The notes under the pieces are model-generated. The model did not search any database and was not told where the DNA came from. It was given only the letters and a program-made list of their open reading frames with translations. A DNA stretch of 64,000 nt from Pseudomonas subflava. GTDB taxonomy: Bacteria > Pseudomonadota > Gammaproteobacteria > Pseudomonadales > Pseudomonadaceae. The position numbers and the translations under genes were made by a program. Positions within the stretch are counted from its first letter, which is position 1. Each line of letters opens with the position of its first letter. Location: NCBI RefSeq assembly GCF_023823685.1, contig NZ_JAMXBF010000003.1:124001-188000 (forward strand). Reading direction: 5' to 3'. Positions 1 through 8,835 of this stretch are shown here, piece after piece.

Positions 1-347
1 CGGTCATCGGCGCGGATCGGCACCTGCCCGCCCAGATGGCCGTGCAGCGACGCGTACACGGCACGAATCACCCAGGTATCCACCCGCCGCCACGCAAAGG
101 CGCGGGTGAACTGGCAGATGGATTCGCCCTGGCGCTGTGCAGCCAGCCGCGCCAGATGACGGCGCTCGCGCCACACCGTCCCCAGCCCCAGTACGGCCAG
201 GCCCGCGACGATCCAGAGCAGACGAGGCTGCAGGCAGACCGCCACGAGCAGCCCGGTCGGCAACGCCCAGGCCACCCGGTGCAGGCCGGGCGAGCCGACA
301 TCGGCGGGCGTGGGGGCGTCGTGCATGCGCCTGGAGGGCGTGCGCAT
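1..347 (-). CDS. hypothetical membrane protein, partial (C-terminus beyond the window)
   Basis: The reading frame starts at ATG 347 on the minus strand behind a clear AGGAGA ribosome site (about 355-360) and stays open to the window edge, so only about 115 N-terminal residues are visible. A short arginine-rich N-terminus is followed by a hydrophobic hairpin (about residues 27-57, ending before VWRERRHLARL), then a soluble part with QFTRAFAWRRVDTWVIRAVY and a segment resembling small acidic phasing proteins (LGGQVPIRADD). It lies 11 bp downstream of the OsmC-type gene and may be co-transcribed with it. I do not recognise a function. Confidence 0.6.
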   Translation of the reverse strand, partial: MRTPSRRMHDAPTPADVGSPGLHRVAWALPTGLLVAVCLQPRLLWIVAGLAVLGLGTVWRERRHLARLAAQRQGESICQFTRAFAWRRVDTWVIRAVYASLHGHLGGQVPIRADD

Positions 348-358
348 TTCCGTTCTCC

Positions 359-823
359 TCAGGAATCGACCGGCTCGCAGAGCACCTCGGTCTTCACCGA
401 GCTGGCGATGAAGCACTCTTCATGAGCCTGGTGGTGCAACGCGTCGAGCTGCTCGCGGCTGGGGGCGGTGCCGGCGAAGCTCACCTGCGGGCGCAAGGTG
501 ACGCGGAGCATGGCCAGGCGGCCCTCGGCGTTGCGGCCCATGCGGCCCTCGGCCAGGTCGCGGTAGGCGTCCACCCGCCAGCCGTCGCGCGCGGCCAGCG
601 ACAGGAACCAGAGCATGTGGCAGCTGGACAGCGAGGCGACGAAGGCTTCTTCCGGGTCCACCGCGTCCGCTCGCGAGCCGGGCAGCGGCACCACGTGTGG
701 CGAGGACGAGGCCGGCACCTCCACGCCGCCATCGAAGCGCCACAGGTGCGCGCGGCTGTAGCGGTTGTCGAGGAAGTCCTGATCGCCGCGCGACCAGAGG
801 ATTTCAGCGCTATGGATCGCCAT
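359..823 (-). CDS. OsmC/Ohr family peroxiredoxin-like protein
   Basis: 154 residues. The family reduces organic hydroperoxides with a pair of cysteines; both are placed as expected here, C68 in SLSSCHMLWFL and C137 in EECFIASSVKTEV. The N-terminal HSAEILWSRG and the central YSRAHLWRFDGG are typical of the YhfA/OsmC branch, many of which have no tested substrate. The ATG at 823 was chosen because GGAG precedes it by about nine bases and homologues begin MAIHSAEI; upstream in-frame codons would add an unlikely basic leader. The gene is divergent from the MFS gene at 1071 and is followed 11 bp later by the partial membrane protein. Cytoplasmic; no signal peptide. Confidence 0.85.
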   Translation of the reverse strand: MAIHSAEILWSRGDQDFLDNRYSRAHLWRFDGGVEVPASSSPHVVPLPGSRADAVDPEEAFVASLSSCHMLWFLSLAARDGWRVDAYRDLAEGRMGRNAEGRLAMLRVTLRPQVSFAGTAPSREQLDALHHQAHEECFIASSVKTEVLCEPVDS

Positions 824-1070
824 CGCAGGTCTCCGAACCAGGCGGGCGGACCAGCATAACCGTGCGTCGCGCCGGTGCACATAACCAAAGCCGATACACA
901 TGCGCAGAGGTGATTATCCGCAGCCGCCGCGCCTGAGGCATGCTGCGCCGCACCAGCTCCCGCAGCGCCGCGCCGCATGACCGGAACGCGCTCGGAGCCC
1001 GAACCTATTCACCGAACGCCCTGGATGCGGACACGCACCGAGGGCCGATGCCCCGAGCGAGATTCGATCC

Positions 1071-2381
1071 ATGCCGTCCCTTTTCAACAACAAGCCGGCC
1101 GACGACAAGCGCGCGCTGGTGGTCCTGATGCTGCTGGCCGTGATGGTCATCAGCGTGCTGGACAAGACCATCTTCGCCTTCGCCGGCCCGCAGATCATCG
1201 ACGAGCTCAAGCTCACCCCCGAGCAGTTCGGCTTCATCGGCAGCGCCTTCTTCTTCCTCTACTCGGTGTCGGGCGTGCTGGTCGGCTTCCTCGCCAACCG
1301 CGTGGCCAGCCGCTGGATTCTCTCCGGCATGTCGCTGGTATGGATGGCCGCGCAGATCCTCACGGCCATCTCCACCAGCTTCTACGCCCTGGTCGCCAGC
1401 CGCATGCTGCTCGGCGCCGGCTGCGGCCCGGGCACGGCGGTGACCCAGCACGCCGCGTTCAAGTGGTACGCCCCGCGCGAGCGGGTGCTGCCGGGCGCCT
1501 GGATCCATATCGCGATCATGGTCGGCGCCATCCTCGGCGCGCTGTCGCTGCCCCTGCTGATCCAGCACCTGGGCTGGCGCCTCGGCTACCTGATCCTCGC
1601 CGGCGTCGGTTTGCTCTGGCTGGTCATCTGGCTGTGCATCGGCCGCGAGGGCCGGCACGACGAGGCCGCCGGCGAAATGACCGGCGGCACCGCCCGCTAC
1701 CGCCACCTGCTGCTCAACCGCACCTTCATCTTCATCACCCTGCTCGGCTTCTGCAGCTACCTGCCCAATGCGCTGATCTACAGCTGGGTGCCGACCTACC
1801 TGCAGAAAGGTCTGGGCATGAGCCCGATGCAGTCCGGCTATGTGGTGATGGCGGCCACCCTCGGCGTGATCGCCCTCAACCTGCTGGTCTCCAGCCTGTC
1901 GCAGCGCGCCCTCAAGCGCGGTGCCAGCGTGCGCCTGGCCATGGTCTTCCCACCGGCCATCGCCTGCGTGGTCGGCGGCATCGCCATGGCCCTGATGGGC
2001 TTCGTCGAGCAGGGCGTGGCCATGACCATCACCCTGTACCTGATCGGCGGCATCGTGGTGAACCTGGTGACCACCTTCTCCAACACCACCATCGCCTACA
2101 TCGCCCCGGCCAAACAGCGCGGCAGCATGCTGGCCCTGCACATCGGCCTGATGACCAGCGCCGGCATGCTCGCCCCGCACGTGGTCGGCCAGGCCATCGG
2201 CTGGGAAGGCGGCGACCTGGTCAGGGGCTTCGAGCTGGCCGTCGGCCTGTTCGGCATCGCCCTGATCGCCGGTGGCGCGCTGGCCCTGCGCCTGGTCGAG
2301 CCCGAACGCGACCGCAGCACCCTGGCCGCCCGCACCAGCAATCACGAATCCAACAACGAGCCGGCTGCGAGCCAGGCCTGA
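1071..2381 (+). CDS. MFS transporter, ACS-like (anion/cation symporter type)
   Basis: 436 residues with about twelve hydrophobic segments, and the MFS loop 2-3 signature in a divergent form (LANRVASRWILSGMSLVW). The N-terminus (RALVVLMLLAVMVISVLDKTI) and the conserved RMLLGAGCGPGTAVTQHAAFKWYAPRER region resemble the anion:cation symporter branch, which imports organic acids, sugar acids or short peptides. It is the first gene of a same-strand run with a CapA-like protein (18 bp downstream) and an M14-like peptidase, so its substrate is probably whatever those two hydrolyse. The 247 bp upstream, shared with the divergent OsmC-type gene, shows no operator I can defend. Exact substrate unknown. 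Confidence 0.85.
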   Translation: MPSLFNNKPADDKRALVVLMLLAVMVISVLDKTIFAFAGPQIIDELKLTPEQFGFIGSAFFFLYSVSGVLVGFLANRVASRWILSGMSLVWMAAQILTAISTSFYALVASRMLLGAGCGPGTAVTQHAAFKWYAPRERVLPGAWIHIAIMVGAILGALSLPLLIQHLGWRLGYLILAGVGLLWLVIWLCIGREGRHDEAAGEMTGGTARYRHLLLNRTFIFITLLGFCSYLPNALIYSWVPTYLQKGLGMSPMQSGYVVMAATLGVIALNLLVSSLSQRALKRGASVRLAMVFPPAIACVVGGIAMALMGFVEQGVAMTITLYLIGGIVVNLVTTFSNTTIAYIAPAKQRGSMLALHIGLMTSAGMLAPHVVGQAIGWEGGDLVRGFELAVGLFGIALIAGGALALRLVEPERDRSTLAARTSNHESNNEPAASQA

Positions 2382-2399
2382 GCCAGGAAGCTTTCCGAG

Positions 2400-3869
2400 A
2401 TGCACAAACGAGTCCCCTCGCCCCAGCAACGCCCCGAACGCATCACCCTGCCGGATAGCTGGCGCGACGCCGACGTGGAAGACGGCTTCTGTGTGGTCGC
2501 CGTCGGCGACATCATCATCACCCATGCCATCGCCGCCAAGCTGGCGCGCAAGTCGCCCGAGCTGCTCGACATCCTCAAGCGTGGCGACGTGGTGGTGGGC
2601 AACTACGAATGCACCGCCATCGACTTCAACCGCTACGACGGCTACCCCGAGGCGCTGTCCGGCTTCTCCTGGCTGCTCAGCGACGCGGATGCGCCGGCGG
2701 ACCTGGCCGGCATCGGCTTCAACATGATGTCGCGCGCCAACAACCACGCGCTGGACTGGGGCGCGGCCGGCCTGAAGATGACCGACGAACTGCTGGATGA
2801 CGCCGGCATCGCTCACGCCGGCACCGGCTCCAGCCTGGCCGCCGCCCGCGCGCCGGCCTTCGTCGACACGACCAAGGCGCGCGTCTCGCTGATCTCCTAC
2901 GCCACCACCTTCGAGGCCAACGCCCCGGCCGCCGATGGCCTCGGCATGGTGCCGCCGCGCCCAGGCCTGAGCCCGCTGCGCACCACGCCACACCGCCTGG
3001 TCAGCCCGCAGGACTTCGCCGTGCTCAAGCGCCTCAACGAGCAGGAGGCCTTCCAGGACCACTACCTGCTGCGTACCCTGCACGGCGAGCACAGCGTGCA
3101 CTTAGGGATGGCCCTGCACTACCGCGTCGACCCGAATGCGGCGCCGGGCACCGTGCGCATCCACTACGAGTGCGACAAGCTCGACCAGGCCGACATCCTG
3201 CGCAACCTGCGCCAGGCCAAGCAGAGCAGCGACTTCGCCATCGTCGCCCAGCACACCCACGAGCCGGACAACCAGTGCATCGAGGTGCCCAACTACCTGC
3301 CAGCCCTGGCCCGCAACCTGGTCGACAACGGCGCCGACATGCTCTGCGGCCACGGCCCGCACCAGATCCGCGGCATCGACATCTACAACGGCAAGCCGCT
3401 GCTGTATTCGCTGGGCAACTTCTGCTTCATGGACAACAGCATGAAGCTGATGCCGGCGGACAAGTGGGAAAGCCGCGAGTGGCTGGCCGCCGAGGCCTTC
3501 ATCGGGCCCAAGGGCATCACCAATCCGCGCCTGACCACCGCGGCCGAGTTCCTCGAGTGGAAGCGCGTGGTCGGCATCTTCAGCGAGCCGGTGTGGTTCG
3601 AGAGCGTGATCGCCGAGTGCCACTTCAACGCAGCCGGAACCCTCAAGGAGCTGCTCCTGCACCCGATCGAGCTGGGCTTCGAAGGCCGCGACGCCGAGCG
3701 CGGCATCCCGCGCCTGGCCCTGGATACGCCCGAGAACGACACCCAGGCGCGGCGCATCCTCGAGCGCCTGCGCGATCTGTCCGCCGCGTTCGGCACCCGC
3801 ATCGAGATCGAGACCGTGCGGGTCGGCGAGCAGCAGAGCAGCCTCGGCCGCGTCGTGATCGATTCATGA
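2400..3869 (+). CDS. CapA/PgsA-family metallophosphatase-like protein
   Basis: 489 residues. The family signature of poly-gamma-glutamate synthesis protein CapA is present in order: AVGD (G36-D37), GNYE (67-70), RANNHALDWG (N114, N115, H116, D119), QHTHEP in the middle, and GHGPHQIRG followed by YSLGNFCF. These are the metal ligands of a calcineurin-like fold. Capsule CapA proteins are usually membrane-anchored; this one has no signal peptide or transmembrane segment and is longer than average, so it is probably a cytoplasmic enzyme. No capB or capC gene is nearby; an importer-like MFS gene and a zinc-peptidase-like gene flank it instead. AGGAAG precedes ATG 2400. A hydrolytic role on gamma-linked or cyclic peptide material is an inference from context. 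Confidence 0.85.
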   Translation: MHKRVPSPQQRPERITLPDSWRDADVEDGFCVVAVGDIIITHAIAAKLARKSPELLDILKRGDVVVGNYECTAIDFNRYDGYPEALSGFSWLLSDADAPADLAGIGFNMMSRANNHALDWGAAGLKMTDELLDDAGIAHAGTGSSLAAARAPAFVDTTKARVSLISYATTFEANAPAADGLGMVPPRPGLSPLRTTPHRLVSPQDFAVLKRLNEQEAFQDHYLLRTLHGEHSVHLGMALHYRVDPNAAPGTVRIHYECDKLDQADILRNLRQAKQSSDFAIVAQHTHEPDNQCIEVPNYLPALARNLVDNGADMLCGHGPHQIRGIDIYNGKPLLYSLGNFCFMDNSMKLMPADKWESREWLAAEAFIGPKGITNPRLTTAAEFLEWKRVVGIFSEPVWFESVIAECHFNAAGTLKELLLHPIELGFEGRDAERGIPRLALDTPENDTQARRILERLRDLSAAFGTRIEIETVRVGEQQSSLGRVVIDS

Positions 3870-4028
3870 CGCCCGTTCCGGGCTAGCGGTCCACAAGGCC
3901 GCCAGCCCGGGGCTTAGCCCCACCTCCAACGACCTCTCCGTCGCCCGGCAAAGGCCACGAGCCCGCGCCGCAGGCTCGGCCGTGCCCGCGAAACCCCGCG
4001 GGCCGCTTTCACACAAGGAACATCACGC

Positions 4029-5126
4029 ATGGATCTCTCCAGCTTCTCGCAACGCTACGCCGAGGCCCGGCAGAAATTTCTCCAGGCCTGCGCCGGCGCC
4101 GGCCTCGCCGTCGAATCCCACGTCCATCCGCTGCGCGGCCGCGACGGCGAGGAACTGGCCATGGATGTCGCCCGCCTCGGCGCCGCCGACGCCGCCAACC
4201 TGCTGATTCTCAGCAGCGCCTGCCACGGCGCCGAGGGCTTCTGCGGCTCCGGCATCCAGGTCGAGCATCTGCGCGACCCGGCCTGGCTCGAGCGCTGCAA
4301 ACGCGACGACCTGGCCGTGCTGTTCATCCACGCGCTCAACCCGCACGGCTTCTCCTGGCTGCGCCGGGTGACCGAGGACAACGTCGACCTCAATCGCAAC
4401 TTCCTCGACTTCAGCCAGCCGCTGCCGGACAACCCCGACTACCGCGCCATCGCCCACCTGCTGCTGCCCAGGCGCCAGCCGCCGACGCTGCTCAGCACCC
4501 TGGGCCTGCTCGGCTATTCGCTGCGCCACGGCCGCATGGCCCTGCAGGGCGCCATCTCGCGCGGGCAGAGCGACGACCCGACGGGGATGTTCTACGCCGG
4601 CAACGCACCGACCTGGAGCCGCCTCACGCTGGAGCGGGTGCTGCAGCAGCATGGCCTGCAGTGCCGCCGCATCGCCTGGATCGACATCCACACCGGCCTC
4701 GGCCCGCGCGGCATCGGCGAGCGCATCTACAAGGGTCGGCAGACGCCGGAAGACATCGCCCGCTGCCGCCGCTGGTGGGGCGAGCGGGTGACCAACAGCG
4801 CCGAGGGCAACTCGGTCTCGGCCAAGCTCAACGGCACCATCGACAACGTGGTGCCGCTGACCTGCCCGCAGGCCGAGTACAACGGCCTGACCCTGGAATA
4901 CGGCACCCTGCCCGGCCTGCAGGTGCTCAACGCCATGCGTGGCGACCACTGGCTGCATCGCAACCCGCAGGTCGCGCCGGCCCGACAGCAGCGCATCAAG
5001 CAGCAGCTGCGCGACGCCTTCTATGTCGATGCCGATGACTGGAAGGCCCAGGTGCTCGAACAGGCCCGCGAAGTGCTCGACCAGGCGCTGGACGGGCTCG
5101 CCACGCCGCTGCCCCGCGCGTCCTGA
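4029..5126 (+). CDS. DUF2817 / M14-like zinc carboxypeptidase family protein
   Basis: 365 residues. Hallmarks of a metallocarboxypeptidase fold are visible: HxxE (H66, E69) in SSACHGAEGFCGSG, an NR pair (N122-R123) in DNVDLNRNF, the third zinc ligand H221 in WIDIHTGLG, and a probable catalytic glutamate E290 in LTLEYGTLPG. This matches DUF2817 proteins, a branch of M14-like enzymes related to succinylglutamate desuccinylase/aspartoacylase. There is no signal peptide, so it acts in the cytoplasm. AAGGAA precedes the ATG. It lies 159 bp after the CapA-like gene on the same strand and probably completes the operon. Removal of a C-terminal or N-acyl residue from an imported compound fits the layout; the substrate is unknown. 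Confidence 0.85.
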   Translation: MDLSSFSQRYAEARQKFLQACAGAGLAVESHVHPLRGRDGEELAMDVARLGAADAANLLILSSACHGAEGFCGSGIQVEHLRDPAWLERCKRDDLAVLFIHALNPHGFSWLRRVTEDNVDLNRNFLDFSQPLPDNPDYRAIAHLLLPRRQPPTLLSTLGLLGYSLRHGRMALQGAISRGQSDDPTGMFYAGNAPTWSRLTLERVLQQHGLQCRRIAWIDIHTGLGPRGIGERIYKGRQTPEDIARCRRWWGERVTNSAEGNSVSAKLNGTIDNVVPLTCPQAEYNGLTLEYGTLPGLQVLNAMRGDHWLHRNPQVAPARQQRIKQQLRDAFYVDADDWKAQVLEQAREVLDQALDGLATPLPRAS

Positions 5127-5492
5127 CCAGGCCGGAACAGCCGCTTCGCCTGCAGTTCGTCGGGTTTCGCGGTGCGCGGCAGAACAGCTATAGCGGCGCC
5201 TGAACCGCCTCGCTTGCATCCCCCAACCGCCGCGCCAGCCCCCGTGTGGCGCAGGCTTGCGGCTGCCTGCACCGACCCGAGAGCGGTGCACACAGCTTGG
5301 CCGCGGCCCGTTCCGCCGCGTCATGGCTCAGGCGCAGCCGCCCGTCAGCGGCTATAGAAAGAAAAGGCGCAGCCGACATAGGAGGGACTCACCACACAGA
5401 CGCTATCTGCAGTCACGGGATGACTGACCGATGGCCTTCAGCCACCAAACGGCTTTCTGTACAATTCGCGCCCCCCTTTGGGTACCTGCCAA
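5127..5492. other. 366-bp gene-free stretch
   Basis: No convincing gene on either strand. An AGGAGGGA motif at about 5381-5388 has no start codon at a usable distance. A weak sigma-70-type promoter (TTCAGC at 5437-5442, 17-bp spacer, TACAAT at 5460-5465) precedes the chemoreceptor gene and is the only element I can name. Confidence 0.4.
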
Positions 5493-7115
5493 ATGCTCAA
5501 GAATCTGTCGCTGACCCTGAAGTTGTCGCTGCTGCCCGCCGTTGCCCTGCTGGGCCTGCTGCTGTTCGTGGTCTACACCTCGACACAGCTGGCGGCCAAC
5601 GATGCCCGCCTGGACACCCTCGAGACCCACAGCTTCCCGACGCTGGAGAAGGCCGACGCGGTCAATTTCCAGTTCTCCCGCCTGCCCGGCCTGCTCAACA
5701 GCGCCGTGGCCGCGGGCGAGCTGGCGACGCTCGACGAGGCGCGCAAGGTGCTCGGCGATATCGCCGGCCTGCAGCAGCAGCTGCAGCCGCTGACCCGCGC
5801 CAACGCCGAGCGTGCCGGCGAACTGGAGGACTGGCGCCAGGCCATCGGCCGCTACGCCGACAATGCCCTGTCCGCCTCCGAGCAACTGATCAAGGGCAGC
5901 GCCGGCTTCGAAGACCTGCGCCCGAGCCTGGACCGCATGGCCAGCGACCTGGCCGCCGCGCAGCAACTCGGCGCCGCCTTCCGCGCCCACGCCTACGAGG
6001 ACTTCCAGAGCACCCTCGGCCAGGCCCGCACCGACAACGCCGAGACCACCCGCGCCGGCTATATCCTCAGCGCCCTGCTGGTGGCCTTGGTCGGCCTCGG
6101 CGCCTGGGTAATCATCCGCGGCATCATGGGCAATGTGCACGGCGTGATCGAGTCGCTGCAGGCCATCGCCAAAGGCGACGGCGACCTGACCCGCCGGGTC
6201 AACGTCGACTCGCGCGACGAGATCGGCGAGATGATCCAGCTGTTCAACGGCTTCCTCGACAAGCTGCAGGGCACCATCCGCCAGATCATCGAGGCCGCCA
6301 GCCCGCTGGGCAGCATGTCCCAGGAGCTGTACCGGCTGACCCAGGGCTCGGAAGAGAATGCCAAGTCGCAGCAGGGCCATACCGACTCGATCAGCCGCGA
6401 CATCCAGACCATGACCAGCAGCATCCAGGAAGTGGCGCAGCGCTCGCAGCAGGCCTCCCAGGGCGCCGGCGATGCCTCGCGCCAGGCCGATGCCGCGCGC
6501 GCCAGCATCGGCGGCCTGTCGACCAGCATCAGCGACCTGGGCAGCAGCGTGCTCGGCGCGGTGCAGGCCATGCAGCAGCTGGAGGAAGAAACCCAGCAGG
6601 TGGGCTCGGTGCTCACCGTGATCCGCAGCATCGCCGAGCAGACCAACCTGCTGGCGCTCAACGCCGCCATCGAAGCCGCCCGCGCCGGCGAGCAGGGTCG
6701 CGGCTTCGCCGTGGTCGCCGACGAGGTGCGCAATCTGGCGCAGAAGACCGCCGCCTCCACCGCCGAGATCCAGCAGATCATCCAGCGTCTGCAGAACAGC
6801 GCCAACGGTGTGCTCAACGTCATGACCGCCAACGGCGACAAGGCCCAGCACAGCATCGAGCGCTCGGTGGAAGCCACCCGCATGCTCGAGTCCATCGTCT
6901 CCGCGGTGGGCCAGATCGACGAACTGAACGCCGGCATCGCCCAGCTCACCCACGAGCAGATCGGCTTGTCCAGTTCCATCCAACAAGATACCCAAGTGTT
7001 GCAGCAGGACGCCCAAGCAACCGCACATGGGGCCGAAGCCACCGCACGCCTCGGCGAGCAGCTGGTCAGCACAGGGGACCACCTGCGCGCGGCGACGGCC
7101 CAATTCCGCGTTTAA
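5493..7115 (+). CDS. methyl-accepting chemotaxis protein
   Basis: 541 residues. TM1 is at about 11-31, a helical periplasmic region of about 150 residues follows, TM2 is at about 187-207 (SALLVALVGLGAWVII), then a HAMP segment, methylation helices and the conserved hairpin tip [20 protein letters not shown], reading into [14 protein letters not shown]. The periplasmic domain is the short four-helix type; its ligand cannot be read from sequence. ATG 5493 was preferred to the TTG 15 bases upstream, although neither has a strong ribosome site. It heads an operon with a porin (22 bp downstream) and a short phosphate-binding-type protein, suggesting the receptor senses a solute handled by those two, directly or through the binding protein. 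Confidence 0.93.
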   Translation: MLKNLSLTLKLSLLPAVALLGLLLFVVYTSTQLAANDARLDTLETHSFPTLEKADAVNFQFSRLPGLLNSAVAAGELATLDEARKVLGDIAGLQQQLQPLTRANAERAGELEDWRQAIGRYADNALSASEQLIKGSAGFEDLRPSLDRMASDLAAAQQLGAAFRAHAYEDFQSTLGQARTDNAETTRAGYILSALLVALVGLGAWVIIRGIMGNVHGVIESLQAIAKGDGDLTRRVNVDSRDEIGEMIQLFNGFLDKLQGTIRQIIEAASPLGSMSQELYRLTQGSEENAKSQQGHTDSISRDIQTMTSSIQEVAQRSQQASQGAGDASRQADAARASIGGLSTSISDLGSSVLGAVQAMQQLEEETQQVGSVLTVIRSIAEQTNLLALNAAIEAARAGEQGRGFAVVADEVRNLAQKTAASTAEIQQIIQRLQNSANGVLNVMTANGDKAQHSIERSVEATRMLESIVSAVGQIDELNAGIAQLTHEQIGLSSSIQQDTQVLQQDAQATAHGAEATARLGEQLVSTGDHLRAATAQFRV

Positions 7116-7137
7116 CCTTTCATTGGAGCATCACTGC

Positions 7138-8295
7138 ATGACTACTGCCCGCGTTCTCGGCCTGGCGATCTGCCTGGCCAGCACCTCGGCATTCGCGCTG
7201 GAACAAGGCGAGGCCCTCATCAACGGTTTCGGCACCGTCGGCGTCACCCACCTGGGTGGTGAAGACGACGGCCGCGGCTACGGCCTCTCCGGCCAGACCA
7301 CCGACTCCTGGCGCGGCGACCAGCTGAGCAAGTTCGGCGCCCAGCTGACCTACGGCGTCACCGACACCGTCGGCCTGACCCTGCAGACCACCGCCAAGGC
7401 CTATGCCGACGAGTGGAAGGCCAATCTGGAGTGGGCCTACCTGTCCTGGCAGAGCACCGACAACCTGATGATGCGCTTCGGCCGTCTGCGCACCCCGGTC
7501 TACATGTACTCCGAGAGCATCGACGTGGGCTTCGCCTACCCCTGGCTGCGTCTGCCGGACGAGGTCTACAGCCAGGTCCAGCTGTCCAACTACGAAGGCG
7601 CAGACCTGGTCTACAACCTGCCGCTGTCCTTCGCCACCCTGTCGTTCCAGGTCGCCGGCGGCGTCGCCAAGAACCGCGACTACTACCTGTATGACGAAGA
7701 GTTCGACATCGACTACGACAACGTCTTCGGTTCCAGCGTGAGCCTGGCCACCAACGACTTCGGCACCTTCCGCGTCGGCTACGTCGAGGCCGACATCGAG
7801 ACCGAGATCGCCGGCAGCTTCACCGACCTGCTGGGCAACCCGGGCACCGCCACCCTGCTGGCGCTGGACAAGGAAAAGGGCAAGTTCACCTCCATCGGCT
7901 ACCAGTACGACAACGGCACCTGGCTGACCGCCAACGAGTGGACCAGCCGCGTGATCGAGAACGACGGCAGCGCCAGCACCGACTCCTTCTACCTGATGGG
8001 CGGCCGCCGCTTCGGCGATTTCCTGGCCCACGTCACCTACGCCCAGCTGGACGAGGACGAAGGTCGCCAGAACTCCTGGACCCTCGGCCTGAACTACAAC
8101 GTCCTGCCGACCGTGGTGCTCAAGGGCGAGTACAAGCGCGTCGACACCCAGGGCGGTTACGACGGCGTGTTCGTGCGTGATGCACAGGAGCTGTACGACA
8201 ACACCGTGAGCGACGTCACCGGCGGTGCCCTCGGCGTTCCGGCGCGCAACTACGACGGCGACATCATCAGCGCCGGCGTCGACTTCGTGTTCTGA
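7138..8295 (+). CDS. outer-membrane porin-like protein
   Basis: 385 residues with a signal peptide (MTTARVLGLAICLASTSAFA) and an alternating, aromatic-rich beta-strand pattern ending in an aromatic residue (GVDFVF), as in trimeric gram-negative porins. Blocks such as NGFGTVGVTHLGG, WAYLSWQSTDNLMMRFGRLRTPVYMYSES and LPDEVYSQVQLSNYEGADLVY mark a family often found beside short phosphate-binding-like proteins. ATG 7138 has GGAG eleven bases upstream and is followed at once by the signal peptide. The gene lies between the chemoreceptor and the binding-protein gene in one operon. Substrate not determined. Confidence 0.85.
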   Translation: MTTARVLGLAICLASTSAFALEQGEALINGFGTVGVTHLGGEDDGRGYGLSGQTTDSWRGDQLSKFGAQLTYGVTDTVGLTLQTTAKAYADEWKANLEWAYLSWQSTDNLMMRFGRLRTPVYMYSESIDVGFAYPWLRLPDEVYSQVQLSNYEGADLVYNLPLSFATLSFQVAGGVAKNRDYYLYDEEFDIDYDNVFGSSVSLATNDFGTFRVGYVEADIETEIAGSFTDLLGNPGTATLLALDKEKGKFTSIGYQYDNGTWLTANEWTSRVIENDGSASTDSFYLMGGRRFGDFLAHVTYAQLDEDEGRQNSWTLGLNYNVLPTVVLKGEYKRVDTQGGYDGVFVRDAQELYDNTVSDVTGGALGVPARNYDGDIISAGVDFVF

Positions 8296-8306
8296 GGAGC
8301 GTGTCC

Positions 8307-8711
8307 ATGAAGCAGTCCATCCGCATCCTCCTCACCGCCGCCAGCCTGAGCGCCGCCGTCGCGGCCCAGGCCGAAGTCGCCGTGATCGTCAACGCCGGCG
8401 CCGCGGCGACTCCGTCGCAGTCCGACGTCGCCAACATCTTCCTGGGCAAGAACAAGTCGCTGAAAGGCGTCGACCAGAAAGACTGGAACCCGACCAAGGA
8501 GAAGTTCTATACCTCGGTCACCAAGAAGAACGAAGCCCAGCTGAAGTCCTACTGGTCCGGCCTGGTGTTCACCGGCAAGGGCCAGCCGCTGCCGAGCGTG
8601 GCCGGCGATGCCGAGGCGGTGGCCAAGGTCGCCGCCGAAGCCGATGCCATCGGCTACGTGGACAAGGCCGCCGTAACCGACCAGGTCAAGGTGCTGTTCA
8701 CCCTGCCCTGA
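8307..8711 (+). CDS. short phosphate-ABC-transporter substrate-binding-type protein
   Basis: 134 residues with a signal peptide (MKQSIRILLTAASLSAAVAAQA). The mature part (VAVIVNAGAAATPSQSDVANIFLGK; FWSGLVF-like YWSGLVFTGKGQPLP; DAIGYVDKAAV) matches the PstS-like fold, but at about 110 residues it is roughly one lobe, half the usual length. No permease or ATPase gene is adjacent, so it is not a conventional importer subunit; a role in presenting a ligand to the operon's chemoreceptor, or at the porin, is inference. GAGGAG sits eight bases before ATG 8307; the GTG two codons upstream lacks this spacing. A strong terminator follows. Confidence 0.8.
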   Translation: MKQSIRILLTAASLSAAVAAQAEVAVIVNAGAAATPSQSDVANIFLGKNKSLKGVDQKDWNPTKEKFYTSVTKKNEAQLKSYWSGLVFTGKGQPLPSVAGDAEAVAKVAAEADAIGYVDKAAVTDQVKVLFTLP

Positions 8712-8729
8712 TTCAGGGGTAGCGCAACG

Positions 8730-8765
8730 AAAAAGGCCGACGGGGTGACCCGCCGGCCTTTTTTA
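8730..8765 (+). terminator. intrinsic terminator of the chemoreceptor-porin-binding protein operon
   Basis: An A-rich run, then a GC-rich hairpin (arms AAGGCCG and CGGCCTT with a further GGG/CCC pairing inside), then TTTTTT. It lies 18 bp after the stop codon. Confidence 0.9.
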
Positions 8766-8835
8766 TTGCGCCGTTTTCGACACGCGCCGCCCATGCCAGT
8801 GGCGCACCCTGCTTCCCGAGCAACACCGGAGGCAC

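Noticed and set aside
1005..3101. Long minus-strand open frame opposite the MFS and CapA-like genes
   Set aside because: Shows no domain motifs, has biased composition and opposes genes with clear signatures.
5188..5379. 63-residue minus-strand open frame before the chemoreceptor gene
   Set aside because: No ribosome site, no recognisable motif, arginine/alanine-rich composition typical of chance frames.
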